A stretch of 64,000 bases of DNA, taken from Sporosarcina sp. P2 (GTDB lineage: Bacteria > Bacillota > Bacilli > Bacillales_A > Planococcaceae). The DNA is taken from positions 17,781 to 81,780 of the forward strand of contig NZ_PDYY01000016.1 in assembly GCF_002743255.1 (NCBI RefSeq), given 5' to 3'. Of this stretch, positions 47,670 through 57,127 are shown one piece after another (the stretch's first letter is position 1; every line of letters begins with the position of its first letter). The translations under genes and the position numbers were made by a program. Below the pieces are notes generated by a model. That model made no database searches, was not told the origin of the DNA, and was given only the letters and a program-made list of their open reading frames with translations.

Positions 47670-49058
47670 TTAGCGAATGAAACGCTTTACTACTGACAAT
47701 TTCCCTCTATATGGAGGAAATGCTATAGGCACCGATACTGCGGTACTCTTTTTCATCATGGATTTCGAATGGGAGAATGTTTCAAAACTTGCTTTTCCAT
47801 GGTATTGATTCATTCCAGAAGGCCCTACTCCGCCAAACGGTAAATGAATGTTGGCCACATGTGAAATGGTGTCATTGATGCAACCACCGCCAAAAGGCAA
47901 TACTTCGATGAAATGATTGACTGCCTCATCGTTTTCAGTAAAAAGGTATGCAGCAAGCGGCTTAGGTAACATGCTAATTTGCTGAATGGCCACACCTAAA
48001 TTATCATACGGAAGAACAGGCAAAATCGGCCCAAATAACTCCTCTTGCATACTTGCGCTATTCCAGTCCGAAAGCGCTAAAATCGTCGGCTCGATGTATT
48101 TATCCGCAGCATCTGTCTTGCCGCCTTCTACGATATATGCTTGATCTTGCTCTAATATTTTCGCCAGCCGATCGAAATGACGATCCGCAATTATGCGACC
48201 GTAGTCAGCACTCTTCTGTGCATCTTTCCCGTAATAACGTTGGATAGCGCTCTTCATTTCAGCTAACAACTCATCGTAAATCGAAACGTCAGCTAATACA
48301 TAGTCTGGTGCTACACATGTTTGACCTGCATTCATATACTTACCCCAAACAATCTTCTCTGCCGCTTTTTTGATATCTGCGGTATGATCGACAACGGCTG
48401 GACTTTTTCCGCCCAATTCTAGTGTCAATGGAGTCAATCTCTCCGCACAAGCTTTCATGACGATTTTCCCTACTTTTGCACTTCCGGTAAAGAATACATA
48501 ATCAAATGGTGCGCCAAGTAACAGTTGTGTCTCTTCTTTGTGACCATGCACAACGGTTACATACTCCGCTGGAAAGACACTTGAAATGATTTTGTCTACG
48601 ACAGCAGCTGTATGCAATGCATCTTCCGAAGGTTTCAACACTGTACAATTCCCTGTTGCGATCGAGCCTATTAAAGGATCAATCAACAGTTGGAACGGAT
48701 AGTTAAAGGGTCCGATAATCAATACAGTGCCATATGGTTCCTTCACGATAAAGCTCGTTGCCGGTTGTAAATGGAGTGGTGTCTTAACTTTTTCAGGCGC
48801 TGCCCATTCTTCCAAGTGATCCATCATATGTGTAATACTGGATAACACAAAGCCTATCTCTGCTACATAGGCTTCGAGCGGAGGTTTGTGTAGATCTTTA
48901 TGCAATGCATCCGAGATTTCTTTCTCATGCTTTTGAATCGCTTTATACAGCTTTTCCAGCATCATTTTTCGAAATGAAATACTACGCGTTACTCCTGAGA
49001 CATAATATTGCTTCTGTTTGTTCATAATCATTTCAAGTTCCAGACTGGTCATTGCCAA
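47670..49058 (-). CDS. Aldehyde dehydrogenase, YwdH/long-chain type
   Basis: A 462-aa NAD(P)-dependent aldehyde dehydrogenase of the class 3 type: F-N-Y-P in the N-terminal domain, G-G-K-S-P-A near 210, catalytic Cys in N-A-G-Q-T-C-V, and Y-H-G-K-A-S-F near the end. It ends with a hydrophobic, basic tail, suggesting membrane association like fatty aldehyde dehydrogenases. TTG at 49058 follows GAGGAG by ten bases; the ATG two codons later is possible. Confidence 0.87.
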   Translation of the reverse strand: MAMTSLELEMIMNKQKQYYVSGVTRSISFRKMMLEKLYKAIQKHEKEISDALHKDLHKPPLEAYVAEIGFVLSSITHMMDHLEEWAAPEKVKTPLHLQPATSFIVKEPYGTVLIIGPFNYPFQLLIDPLIGSIATGNCTVLKPSEDALHTAAVVDKIISSVFPAEYVTVVHGHKEETQLLLGAPFDYVFFTGSAKVGKIVMKACAERLTPLTLELGGKSPAVVDHTADIKKAAEKIVWGKYMNAGQTCVAPDYVLADVSIYDELLAEMKSAIQRYYGKDAQKSADYGRIIADRHFDRLAKILEQDQAYIVEGGKTDAADKYIEPTILALSDWNSASMQEELFGPILPVLPYDNLGVAIQQISMLPKPLAAYLFTENDEAVNHFIEVLPFGGGCINDTISHVANIHLPFGGVGPSGMNQYHGKASFETFSHSKSMMKKSTAVSVPIAFPPYRGKLSVVKRFIR

Positions 49059-49114
49059 ATTATCCACACTCCTCATGATTGTTGTTGTTATCAGTCTACC
49101 ATTTTATTCAATAG

Positions 49115-49148
49115 AAAAAACTTCAGACGATTGATTCGACTGAAGTTT
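49115..49148 (-). terminator. Terminator of the cadA-type gene
   Basis: AAACTTCAG (49118-49126) pairs with CTGAAGTTT (49140-49148); minus-strand T-run follows. Confidence 0.85.
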
Positions 49149-49157
49149 CTACGTATT

Positions 49158-51260
49158 TTATATTTTATTTTTCATGAGTCGCAATGAATTTAATACGACA
49201 ATGACCGTCGCACCCATATCTGCCATGACCGCCATCCATAATGTCAGCCAACCTGGAATAATGAGAAGTAGCGCAAGTACTTTTAAACCAAGTGCGATCG
49301 AGATATTTTGTACAATGATTTGTTTCGTGCGCGAGCTTAATTTGATCGTATAGGGAAGTTTCTCCAAGTCATCTGCCATCAATGCAATATCTGCCGTTTC
49401 AAGTGCAGTATCTGTTCCTGCACCTCCCATTGCAATACCGACATTTGCTGTAGCTAATGCTGGCGCGTCGTTCACTCCGTCACCCACCATTGCTACTTTA
49501 CCATATTGACCTAATGATTTAATCATCTCGACTTTTTGATCGGGTAATAATTCTGCTTTGACTTCCGATAACCCTAGTTGCCCTCCAATTGCTAGAGCGG
49601 TCGATTGATTATCACCCGTTAGCATCACCGTCTTCTTACCCATCTCATGAAGCTTCTGGATAACCTTCACACTACTTTTACGCACTTGATCAGCTACTGC
49701 TATTATTCCCTCTAAACCCGCTTCAGACCAGACGAGCATAACGGTTTTACCTTGTTTCTGAAACGCTAAAATCTGCTGTTCAATGGATTCTGCCACTGTG
49801 TTCATTTCCCGGAATAAATTAGGACTTCCCACATGTACGACACGCTCTCCAATCATAGCTTTTGCGCCTTTGCCTGTAATGGATTGGAATTGATGTACCG
49901 ACAGTAATCCAAGCGGTAATTTCTCCGCTGCCCGCATAATCGATGAGGCTAATGGATGTTGGGAAAACTTCTCAATAGAAGCTGCTTGTTGCACTATTTG
50001 AGCTTCTGTTAATGAAGAAACCGACACGACATCTGTTACTTCCGGACGTCCTTCAGTCAGCGTACCTGTTTTATCAAAAGCTACCACGTTGATTTGTCCC
50101 GTTTCTTCTAAATGAATGCCACCTTTGATCAATACACCATTGCGTGCAGCGTTCCCAATCGCGGTAACGATCGCAATAGGCGTGGAGATGACTAATGCGC
50201 AAGGGCAGCCAACTACTAATACGACAAGACCTTTATAGAACCATTCACCCCATACTCCACCTATTAAAAGTGGAGGTATAATCATGATCAGTAAAGAAAT
50301 AACTAAAATAGCTGGTGTATAGTATCTCGCAAAGCGATCGACAAATTGTTGTGTCGGTGCTTTTTCCGCCTGAGCTTCTTCTACTAAGTGAATGATTTTG
50401 GCAATCGTAGTATCTTCAGCTAGTTTCGTCACGCGGACTTGCATTGCACCTTCCTCATTCAAGGTACCTGCAAACACTTCGTCTCCTAGTACTTTGTGTA
50501 CGGGCACAGACTCACCTGTAATGGCGGCTTGGTTAACGGATGAGTCACCTTGGATCACTTCACCATCCATCGCAATCTTTTGTCCCGGTTTAATCAAAAT
50601 CACATCATTAATTCGTAAATCCTCTACATCTACTTCAAATTCATTATTTCCGCGAAGTACAATGGCCGTTGTAGGGGCGATTTCAATTAGTGATGTAATG
50701 GAATTTCTCGCTTTATCAATTGAATAACTTTCCAATGCTTCACTGACAGAGAAGAGGAACACTACGACCGCACCTTCTGCCCAGTCACCAATGAGTGCAG
50801 CCCCAATGACTGCGATTGTCATCAATGTAGACATATCAAATTCAAGTTTAAAAAGATTCGTTAATCCTTCCTTCATCAAACTGAATCCACCGATTATAAT
50901 GGCAGAGAGAAACAGAGCAATCGACAGCCAGTTATGATCACCATTTGCGGTAGATACTGCATACCCTGCTAGTAGCAAAACTAACGAAGTAATAGTCGTT
51001 TGATTTTCACGTTTTTTCCAAAAAGGCGTATGTTGTTTACTAATCCGCTGTTTTTCAGGAAACACTTTAATACCGTCAAATGCCCCAGCCTCTTCTAATT
51101 GCAAAATAGAAGCCTCTCCCGCAACGGTTAATTTGGATGCACCAAAGTTCAACTGCACATCTTCCACAGACTCAATCTGCCGGACATTTTTCTCGAATTT
51201 CGCAGCACAACTTGTGCACGATAAATTTTGCAGGCGATAGACATTTTTCTCAGAAGCCAT
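49158..51260 (-). CDS. cadA: Zn/Cd/Pb-exporting P1B-ATPase (CadA type)
   Basis: A 700-aa heavy-metal ATPase: N-terminal HMA domain with C-T-S-C (Cys15/18), CPC in helix 6, phosphorylation site D-K-T-G-T, S-Q-H-P-L-A motif and G-D-G-V-N-D-A-P. The helix 7 Lys and helix 8 M-A-D-M-G patterns fit Zn2+/Cd2+-type (P1B-2). One metal-binding domain only. It is preceded by a promoter flanked by two dyads. ZosA-like importers are another possibility. Confidence 0.9.
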   Translation of the reverse strand: MASEKNVYRLQNLSCTSCAAKFEKNVRQIESVEDVQLNFGASKLTVAGEASILQLEEAGAFDGIKVFPEKQRISKQHTPFWKKRENQTTITSLVLLLAGYAVSTANGDHNWLSIALFLSAIIIGGFSLMKEGLTNLFKLEFDMSTLMTIAVIGAALIGDWAEGAVVVFLFSVSEALESYSIDKARNSITSLIEIAPTTAIVLRGNNEFEVDVEDLRINDVILIKPGQKIAMDGEVIQGDSSVNQAAITGESVPVHKVLGDEVFAGTLNEEGAMQVRVTKLAEDTTIAKIIHLVEEAQAEKAPTQQFVDRFARYYTPAILVISLLIMIIPPLLIGGVWGEWFYKGLVVLVVGCPCALVISTPIAIVTAIGNAARNGVLIKGGIHLEETGQINVVAFDKTGTLTEGRPEVTDVVSVSSLTEAQIVQQAASIEKFSQHPLASSIMRAAEKLPLGLLSVHQFQSITGKGAKAMIGERVVHVGSPNLFREMNTVAESIEQQILAFQKQGKTVMLVWSEAGLEGIIAVADQVRKSSVKVIQKLHEMGKKTVMLTGDNQSTALAIGGQLGLSEVKAELLPDQKVEMIKSLGQYGKVAMVGDGVNDAPALATANVGIAMGGAGTDTALETADIALMADDLEKLPYTIKLSSRTKQIIVQNISIALGLKVLALLLIIPGWLTLWMAVMADMGATVIVVLNSLRLMKNKI

Positions 51261-51301
51261 GTGACCAGTCCTCTCAAAAATTCGTTCATTTTACCTTTCA
51301 A

Positions 51302-51323
51302 CATTCAACCGTCCGTTTGATTG
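51302..51323 (-). promoter_or_regulatory. Candidate repressor dyad downstream of the cadA promoter
   Basis: CATTCAAC..GTTTGATTG, an imperfect inverted repeat between the -10 box and cadA. It resembles the upstream dyad at 51368-51389. Confidence 0.4.
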
Positions 51324-51332
51324 ATTAATTTT

Positions 51333-51361
51333 AGTATATGCAATTCAAGATATTTTGTCAA
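51333..51361 (-). promoter_or_regulatory. Sigma-A promoter of the cadA-type gene
   Basis: Minus-strand TTGACA (51356-51361), exact 17-base spacer, TATACT (51333-51338). Close to consensus. Confidence 0.75.
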
Positions 51362-51367
51362 TTTAGC

Positions 51368-51389
51368 CATTCAACTATACATTTGAATG
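51368..51389 (-). promoter_or_regulatory. CadC/ArsR-like operator dyad upstream of cadA
   Basis: CATTCAA (51368-51374 on the plus strand reads CATTCAA) and TTGAATG (51383-51389) form a 7-8-7 inverted repeat, resembling CadC operators (TCAAATAAATATTTGA). It lies just upstream of the -35 box. No CadC gene is in the window. Confidence 0.5.
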
Positions 51390-51398
51390 AAATCACAT

Positions 51399-51433
51399 AA
51401 AAAAGCAGTTCCTTGGATATCCTAAGGAACTGC
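51399..51433 (-). terminator. Terminator of the RluA-family gene
   Basis: GCAGTTCCTT (51405-51414) pairs with AAGGAACTGC (51424-51433), followed by T6 on the minus strand. Confidence 0.9.
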
Positions 51434-51448
51434 AAAATGAACCATTTT

Positions 51449-52342
51449 TTATTTTGAGCGCGTAATGAAGATTTGCGGTACTTCCGCTTCAAATCGAACT
51501 AATTCCCCTGTACGTGGATGTAGAAAAGACAAAGCTGTGGCATGAAGTCCCACTCTACGCAAAGGGTTGCCTGTAGCACCATACTTTTTGTCACCCATCA
51601 CTGGATGACCCAATTCTTCCATATGCACACGGATTTGATTTTTTCGGCCGGTTTCCAGAAGAACTTCCAACAATGAGCAACTTTTATTCGCTTGTACTCT
51701 TCTATAATGTGTAATGGCATGTTGTCCTCCATTGTCAGTTGGGCTTGAATATACTCTAAATGCACTATTTTCCGTTAACCAAGACGAAATAGTTCCTGAT
51801 TGTGTACGTACTTTCCCTTCGACAAGCGCAGTATACAAACGCTCCTTTACCGATTCATTCCATGTACTTTGCAACGCTTGCTGGGTTTCTTCGTTTTTAG
51901 CAAACATCATCACACCCGATGTATCTCTATCCAGACGGTGCACAACAAAAATTCGGTTTTCAGGATGACTCCTCTTCACATACTTTGTGATTTCTCTATA
52001 GGCAGTCTGATCTTTTTCTTTTTCAGAAGCTACAGAAAGAATGCCTGCATCTTTATTGATCACGATAATATCGTCATCTTCATGGAGAATAGATACACCG
52101 ACTAATTTCGAGGCATTTATAGCCGTTTTATTGCTTTGTATTTCCACCTTTTGTCCAGGCGCTAATAGCTGATTATGCTTTGTTGTCATCTGACCATCCA
52201 CCATAACTTGGCCACGTGTAAGAATGGATTTCACCGAATTTCTACTGCTTTTTGACATAACCTTCAATAAATACGGCAAGAGCTCTATCTGTTCTTCCAC
52301 TGTATATTCTTGTACATTAGATGTAATCTGTTTTCTTTTCAT
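51449..52342 (-). CDS. RluA-family pseudouridine synthase
   Basis: A 297-aa protein: N-terminal S4 RNA-binding domain (about 15-75) then a catalytic domain with H-R-L-D-R-D-T-S-G, the Asp being the nucleophile, and R-K-N-Q-I-R-V-H. It isomerises uridine in rRNA or tRNA; target site is not deducible. B. subtilis has several such paralogs (RluB-D, YhcT, YjbO), so I give no name. Confidence 0.88.
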   Translation of the reverse strand: MKRKQITSNVQEYTVEEQIELLPYLLKVMSKSSRNSVKSILTRGQVMVDGQMTTKHNQLLAPGQKVEIQSNKTAINASKLVGVSILHEDDDIIVINKDAGILSVASEKEKDQTAYREITKYVKRSHPENRIFVVHRLDRDTSGVMMFAKNEETQQALQSTWNESVKERLYTALVEGKVRTQSGTISSWLTENSAFRVYSSPTDNGGQHAITHYRRVQANKSCSLLEVLLETGRKNQIRVHMEELGHPVMGDKKYGATGNPLRRVGLHATALSFLHPRTGELVRFEAEVPQIFITRSK

Positions 52343-52456
52343 TGTATGTTAGCCCTCCTGCTTATTTAAATAGGTGCTCGTATTATAACTATACACCGCA
52401 TGACGGATGGTGCGCTTGAATATCATTTGACAGTACATGTGAAAAAATTTAGACAT

Positions 52457-52497
52457 AAAAAAACAGCCCCTAGACATTCGGTCTAATAGGACTGTTT
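52457..52497 (-). terminator. Terminator downstream of tRNA-Val
   Basis: Nested arms AAACAG..CTGTTT and TAGAC..GTCTA, then T-rich on the minus strand. Confidence 0.75.
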
Positions 52498-52546
52498 ATT
52501 GTTATAAACCGTGTTCCTACGGTAAATAACTTAGGTTTGGCACCTA

Positions 52547-52619
52547 TGACTCCGACTGGGCTCGAACCAGCGACCTCCACCCTGTCAAGGTGGCGCTCTC
52601 CCAGCTGAGCTACGGAATC
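52547..52619 (-). tRNA. tRNA-Val (anticodon GAC)
   Basis: Minus strand starts GATTCCGTAGCTCAG and closes with GGTTCGAGCCC and CGGAGTC, giving a 7-bp acceptor stem (one G-U), D arm, TPsiC arm and anticodon stem CCACC/GGTGG. The loop TTGACAG has anticodon GAC, reading GUC (Val). The 3' CCA is not encoded. A promoter-like TTTACA-17-TATTAT lies at 52678-52706. Confidence 0.95.
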
Positions 52620-52677
52620 GATCATACTAGGATGTGCATGTTGAAGTGAGTTAGTTAGGCTCTCAAGCACAAATACT

Positions 52678-52706
52678 ATAATAGCATTATCTTTCCTTGT
52701 TGTAAA
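52678..52706 (-). promoter_or_regulatory. Candidate promoter of tRNA-Val
   Basis: Minus-strand TTTACA (52701-52706), 17-base spacer, TATTAT (52678-52683). Confidence 0.6.
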
Positions 52707-52804
52707 CAAAGAAATTAAAAATCGATAATTCTTCTATACCATTAGAAAAATTATCGACTTTTATGGACGTTTATTAGACTATTCAGAGACACTTCTCCCT
52801 TCCC

Positions 52805-52954
52805 TTACTGCATAGGGTTTAATTGTTCTTCTGTTGATTCATTCTCAAAATATAAAAACTCTTCATGATCCAGCTCACTCATACGTTCTTTGTTGAAACC
52901 ATGTGCCAAGTGCCCTTCAAAAACGTTTTCCCACCATGTCTCTTGTGTACTCAT
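52805..52954 (-). CDS. 49-aa acidic protein, unrecognised
   Basis: A hydrophilic Glu-rich protein (E-T-W-W-E-N-V-F near the start) with AAGGAGAG before its ATG. The same frame runs upstream without a site and is rejected. No motif or family recognised. The 5' region up to 53290 (about 340 bases) holds no gene that I see, but includes a GACGGG..CCCGTC hairpin (about 53155-53185). Confidence 0.5.
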   Translation of the reverse strand: MSTQETWWENVFEGHLAHGFNKERMSELDHEEFLYFENESTEEQLNPMQ

Positions 52955-53290
52955 AGTATTTTCTCTCCTTTTTGATTTGATTGGTTTCTGTACCGATCTA
53001 TATAGTTTATTCGTTATGACTGATTCGCTTATATGTAGTATATACATAACTCGTGTTGGTAAAACTGCGTAATTAGTCCAAAATAATTTGACTGATTTTT
53101 GGTCCTTCGGCTTCTTGACTTTTATTTTATCATGTGTTTTAAAATTCAAGTTTCGACGGGAATCCTTATATATAGTAGACCCGTCCTCTAGTAAAAATTC
53201 TATTTAGTCTAGTTCTTTTCACCCGACTAGATTTGTAGAGATATAAGAGTGTGAATAAGTTTCTGAAAATTCTTATCTTTTATTTGTAAA

Positions 53291-53330
53291 ATAAAAGACT
53301 TGCAAGCTCCATTTCGAGCTGGCAAGTCTT
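53291..53330 (-). terminator. Terminator of the TRAP transporter operon
   Basis: AAGACTTGC.AGCT (53296-53309) pairs with AGCT.GCAAGTCTT (53317-53330). Confidence 0.85.
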
Positions 53331-53342
53331 ATTAGAAATTAT

Positions 53343-55379
53343 TTAATTTGAAGCCAATGTTGGCGAATTATTTTTCTTATTACCCATCCACTGAGACACC
53401 AGCAAGACGATGAATAATACTAAACCGATAATATCTGTGATAGTTTCTGGGTAGATCAACAACATGCCTGTACATATCGTGATGATTCGCAGAATCCAGT
53501 TCAGTTTACTATACCAGAAACCAATGATCCCCGCCCCGATTGCGACCATACCAATAATGGCGGTCACAGTCACCCAAACAATCTCTAGTATACTCGAGTC
53601 GAGCATCAGCATCGCCGGATTAAAGACGAACATGTACGGGATGATGAATGCAGCAATTGCTAGTTTTGCGGAAGTGACACCAGTCTTGATCGGATCCCCA
53701 CCTGAAATACCAGAAGCTGCAAAGGCAGCGAGTGCAACAGGCGGTGTGATATCCGCAATGATACCAAAGTAAAATACGAATAAGTGTGCAGAAACCGCCA
53801 CTACAATCGGCACAGCTGCACCTGTAGGCTCATCTAGCATCAATAATGTAATGATAGCAGGAGCCGCGATTGTAGATGTAATAACATAGTTTGCCGTCGT
53901 TGGAGAGCCCATCCCCAAAATGATTGCCGCGAACATCGTGAAAATTAATGTGAGCAAGATGTTACCGCCAGCTGCCGAGATCAAGCCGGTTGCCAAGCTA
54001 AGCCCAAGACCCGTCTTGACGACAACACCGACAATAATACCCGCACAAGCTGTTGCAGCTGCTACAGCCAATGCTGTACGGGCACCATCTACTAACGCCT
54101 CAATCATATCTTTAAAGCCAATTCTCGTTTCTTTACTAATTGCACTTACTGCAATGGTTAATACGATACCGAGTAAAGCCGCTTTCATCGTCGGAATACC
54201 TATTAATAGGAAGACAATAATACCTATAATCGGTAGTAATAAATAAATCTTTTTTAGCGTTTCTTTACGATTAGGAATCTGCGAGGCATCCATTCCTTGC
54301 AAACCAACACGCTTTGCTTCGAAATGGGTCATGATCCAAATTCCAGTGAAGTACAACAACGCAGGGATCGCTGCTGCTTTGGCAATTTCCCAATACGTAA
54401 CGCCGCCGATAAATTCAACCATCAGGAATGCAGCGGCCCCCATGATGGGTGGCATAATCTGCCCACCTGTAGACGCAGCTGCCTCTACTCCGCCTGCGAA
54501 TTCTTTTCGGTACCCTAGCTTCTTCATCATCGGGATCGTGTACGAACCAGATCCCACGACATTTGCTACAGAACTACCTGAAATTGTACCTTGCAAAGCA
54601 CTTGAGAAAATAGCGACTTTTGCCGGTCCGCCAGTCAAACGTCCCGCCAATACTACCGCCAAGTCATTAAAGTAGTTACCAACACCAGTCTTTACTAAGA
54701 ACGCTCCAAACAACAGGAAGACGAATATGAAAGTGGCGGATACACTGATTGGCGTACCGAGAATCCCGTCCGTTGTAAAGAACATGAGTTGAACGAGATT
54801 TTCCACACTTTGCCCTCTATGTGCAAGGAACCCTGGGAAATAAGGTCCAAAGAACGCATAAACCAGAAACACTACGGAGATGATTGTGATCGGCATTCCT
54901 ACCGCACGTCTCGCTGCCTCTAGTGTGAGGAGAACCGCTAAAATACCGATAATTAAATCGACATCGGATACACGCCCCACACGAAATACTAGTTCGTCGA
55001 TAAATAGTGGCCAGTATAAACCAACTGCTATCGCCAATAAGGATAAAATAATATCATAAAACGGAACTTTGTCACGACGCACACCGATCTTTTTCCTAGC
55101 AGGGAACAATAGGAAAATAAGTGATAGAGCAAATCCTAAGTGAATCGATCGCTGGATTTGAGCTGTAAATGGTTTTCCAATCGCTGTATACAGCTGGAAA
55201 ATTGAAAATGCTAACAAACCGAAAAATACAATCTTCCCGATAAGACCTTTCAGATCTCTCGTATTGGATTCAGGGTCGTACTTTTGAAGAATTTCGAGTT
55301 GTTCTTGTTCAGAAAGTGTACCCATTTCTTCATCAGAGATAGCGGGAATATCTTTTTCCCGATCTTTATTATTTTTCAT
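53343..55379 (-). CDS. TRAP transporter fused permease, TAXI type
   Basis: A 678-aa fused DctQ-DctM protein with an acidic N-terminal segment and roughly 18 hydrophobic segments, including G-S-G-S-Y-T-I-P-M-M and A-G-I-I-V-G-V-V. TAXI systems import organic solutes with Na+; the ligand is unknown. The ATG overlaps the upstream DUF1850 gene by 11 bases. Completes the unit with the binding protein. Confidence 0.9.
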   Translation of the reverse strand: MKNNKDREKDIPAISDEEMGTLSEQEQLEILQKYDPESNTRDLKGLIGKIVFFGLLAFSIFQLYTAIGKPFTAQIQRSIHLGFALSLIFLLFPARKKIGVRRDKVPFYDIILSLLAIAVGLYWPLFIDELVFRVGRVSDVDLIIGILAVLLTLEAARRAVGMPITIISVVFLVYAFFGPYFPGFLAHRGQSVENLVQLMFFTTDGILGTPISVSATFIFVFLLFGAFLVKTGVGNYFNDLAVVLAGRLTGGPAKVAIFSSALQGTISGSSVANVVGSGSYTIPMMKKLGYRKEFAGGVEAAASTGGQIMPPIMGAAAFLMVEFIGGVTYWEIAKAAAIPALLYFTGIWIMTHFEAKRVGLQGMDASQIPNRKETLKKIYLLLPIIGIIVFLLIGIPTMKAALLGIVLTIAVSAISKETRIGFKDMIEALVDGARTALAVAAATACAGIIVGVVVKTGLGLSLATGLISAAGGNILLTLIFTMFAAIILGMGSPTTANYVITSTIAAPAIITLLMLDEPTGAAVPIVVAVSAHLFVFYFGIIADITPPVALAAFAASGISGGDPIKTGVTSAKLAIAAFIIPYMFVFNPAMLMLDSSILEIVWVTVTAIIGMVAIGAGIIGFWYSKLNWILRIITICTGMLLIYPETITDIIGLVLFIVLLVSQWMGNKKNNSPTLASN

Positions 55380-55893
55380 TTAATCTGACTCCTTTTAACA
55401 TCTTATAATTTGAAACCTTCGCCACATGAAATTCATAAGAATGCCCCTTTTGAAGAAATTCTTTTAGATGATAATCTTGTTGCTCATATCGCAAAGACAG
55501 ATCTGTATTCACCCTACCTACGTAGAGAACAAACGAGTCTATTACGCGGTTTTCGAATGTAAGCGTATAAACACCATCTTCTACTTGCAGTGTTTCGCCT
55601 TCCTCTGCATAACCCGGCAAACCGATGGCTACATCTTCATACTGCATAAATTCGAAACGGAGCTTTCCATTGTCGGTAATGCGATACTGCTCTTTCACAT
55701 TGGATAAATGGATTGAATGAATATATTGAATTTGAAAATTTCTATTCTCGTGTAATGGAAGATAATACGCTTTTGGTTGTTCGCTCCGAACCTCTTCAAA
55801 TATGATCATTTGTCTATACGGATAAAACCATACGATCAGCATTACAATTCCAATTAGAAACGTCAGCAGAAGAACGATTTTTCGAGATTTCAT
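55369..55893 (-). CDS. DUF1850 protein, TRAP-linked
   Basis: A 174-aa protein with a basic start and one hydrophobic segment (about 7-25), then a soluble extracytoplasmic domain with Q-I-Q-Y-I-H-S-I-H-L-S-N. DUF1850 genes commonly sit between a TAXI binding protein and its permease, as here; function unknown. AAAGGA precedes the ATG. It overlaps the permease by 11 bases. Confidence 0.8.
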   Translation of the reverse strand: MKSRKIVLLLTFLIGIVMLIVWFYPYRQMIIFEEVRSEQPKAYYLPLHENRNFQIQYIHSIHLSNVKEQYRITDNGKLRFEFMQYEDVAIGLPGYAEEGETLQVEDGVYTLTFENRVIDSFVLYVGRVNTDLSLRYEQQDYHLKEFLQKGHSYEFHVAKVSNYKMLKGVRLNEK

Positions 55894-56037
55894 CCGCTAA
55901 ATCCTTTCTGTTTCATTACATATAAACGATAAAATAGTTTATGTATTCCGCTAATTGTTTTTAAAAAAGTAAGAATGGGACGAATAAAGCTTTCGCTTTA
56001 CCGCCCCCCAATGATTCTATCAGAAAACTTATTCAGT

Positions 56038-57042
56038 TTATTTGTTCACTTCGTCAAAGTACTTCTGTGCACCTGGGTGTACAGGAATACCAATTCCATT
56101 CAAACCGTTTTCTGCTTTAATCAAAGCACCTTTAGCATGTTGGATTTTCGAAGCATTTTCATAAATTGCCTTTGTGATCTGGTAACCAAGTTCTTCAGAG
56201 ATATCGTTCTGCATCACAAGCATTGCACCTACTGATACTGCAGGTGTCTCTTCTTTGGAACCATAAGTTCCAGCAGGGATTATTTCTTTAGTGTAATATG
56301 GATATTTCTCGATTAATTCGTCCGCTTTGTCTTCTTCCACTGGAATAACGAAAACTTCTGAAGTAGCGTTTAGACCTTCAACAGCACCTGTTGGAGTTCC
56401 AGCTGTAATGAATGCAGCGTCAATTTGTCCAGCTTGTAGACTTTCTTGTGACTCACCGAAGTCCAAGTTTTGTGCTTTGATATCGCTTAAAGCTAAACCA
56501 TGGATTTCAAGCAATTGCTCAGCGTTAGCAGCTGTTCCTGAACCTGGCGCTCCTATTGAAATACTTTTGCCTTTTAAGTCTTCAAATGTCTTGATATTGT
56601 TTTTCTTCAACGTAACCAATTGAACTGTTTCCGGATAAAGTGCACCAATAGCGGATACGTCGTCAATTACATCCCCATCAAACATCATTTCACCTTTAGA
56701 AGCGTAGTATGCGATGTCAGTTTGTACGAATGCAATGTTTGCATCTCCATCTTTAAGTGCTGTCATGTTCGCAGCAGATGCTTGAGATACTTCAGCAGTC
56801 GTCTTGATTCCTGTCTCTTCAGTAATGAATTCAGCAAAAGATCCACCTAATGGATAATAAGTACCTTGTGTTCCCCCAGTAAGTAAGCTCAAGAACTTGT
56901 AGTCTTGCTCTGTCTTACCTTCATCTTTGTTTCCGTCTGCATCTTTGTTCCCGTCGGCTTTTTCATCGTTACCGCAAGCTGCGAGCACAAGAAGCGCAAG
57001 CATGGAAACTAACGCCAGTAGGCGAAGTGAATTTTTCTTCAT
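56038..57042 (-). CDS. TAXI-family TRAP solute-binding lipoprotein
   Basis: A 334-aa binding protein with lipobox V-L-A-A-C (Cys near 23) and a small N-D-E-K-A-D-G-N-K-D spacer containing a DGNKD repeat. The T-G-G-T-Q-G-T-Y-Y-P-L-G segment is the TAXI signature. It delivers solute to the permease. First gene of the operon; the 144 bases to the DUF1850 gene contain a weak hairpin. Confidence 0.92.
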   Translation of the reverse strand: MKKNSLRLLALVSMLALLVLAACGNDEKADGNKDADGNKDEGKTEQDYKFLSLLTGGTQGTYYPLGGSFAEFITEETGIKTTAEVSQASAANMTALKDGDANIAFVQTDIAYYASKGEMMFDGDVIDDVSAIGALYPETVQLVTLKKNNIKTFEDLKGKSISIGAPGSGTAANAEQLLEIHGLALSDIKAQNLDFGESQESLQAGQIDAAFITAGTPTGAVEGLNATSEVFVIPVEEDKADELIEKYPYYTKEIIPAGTYGSKEETPAVSVGAMLVMQNDISEELGYQITKAIYENASKIQHAKGALIKAENGLNGIGIPVHPGAQKYFDEVNK

Positions 57043-57127
57043 GTGACCATCTCCCCTTTACATTTTGTAGTCATAGACACTACCATTCTACCATGAAAGC
57101 GCTTTAACTTGTCAATATAATAATAAT

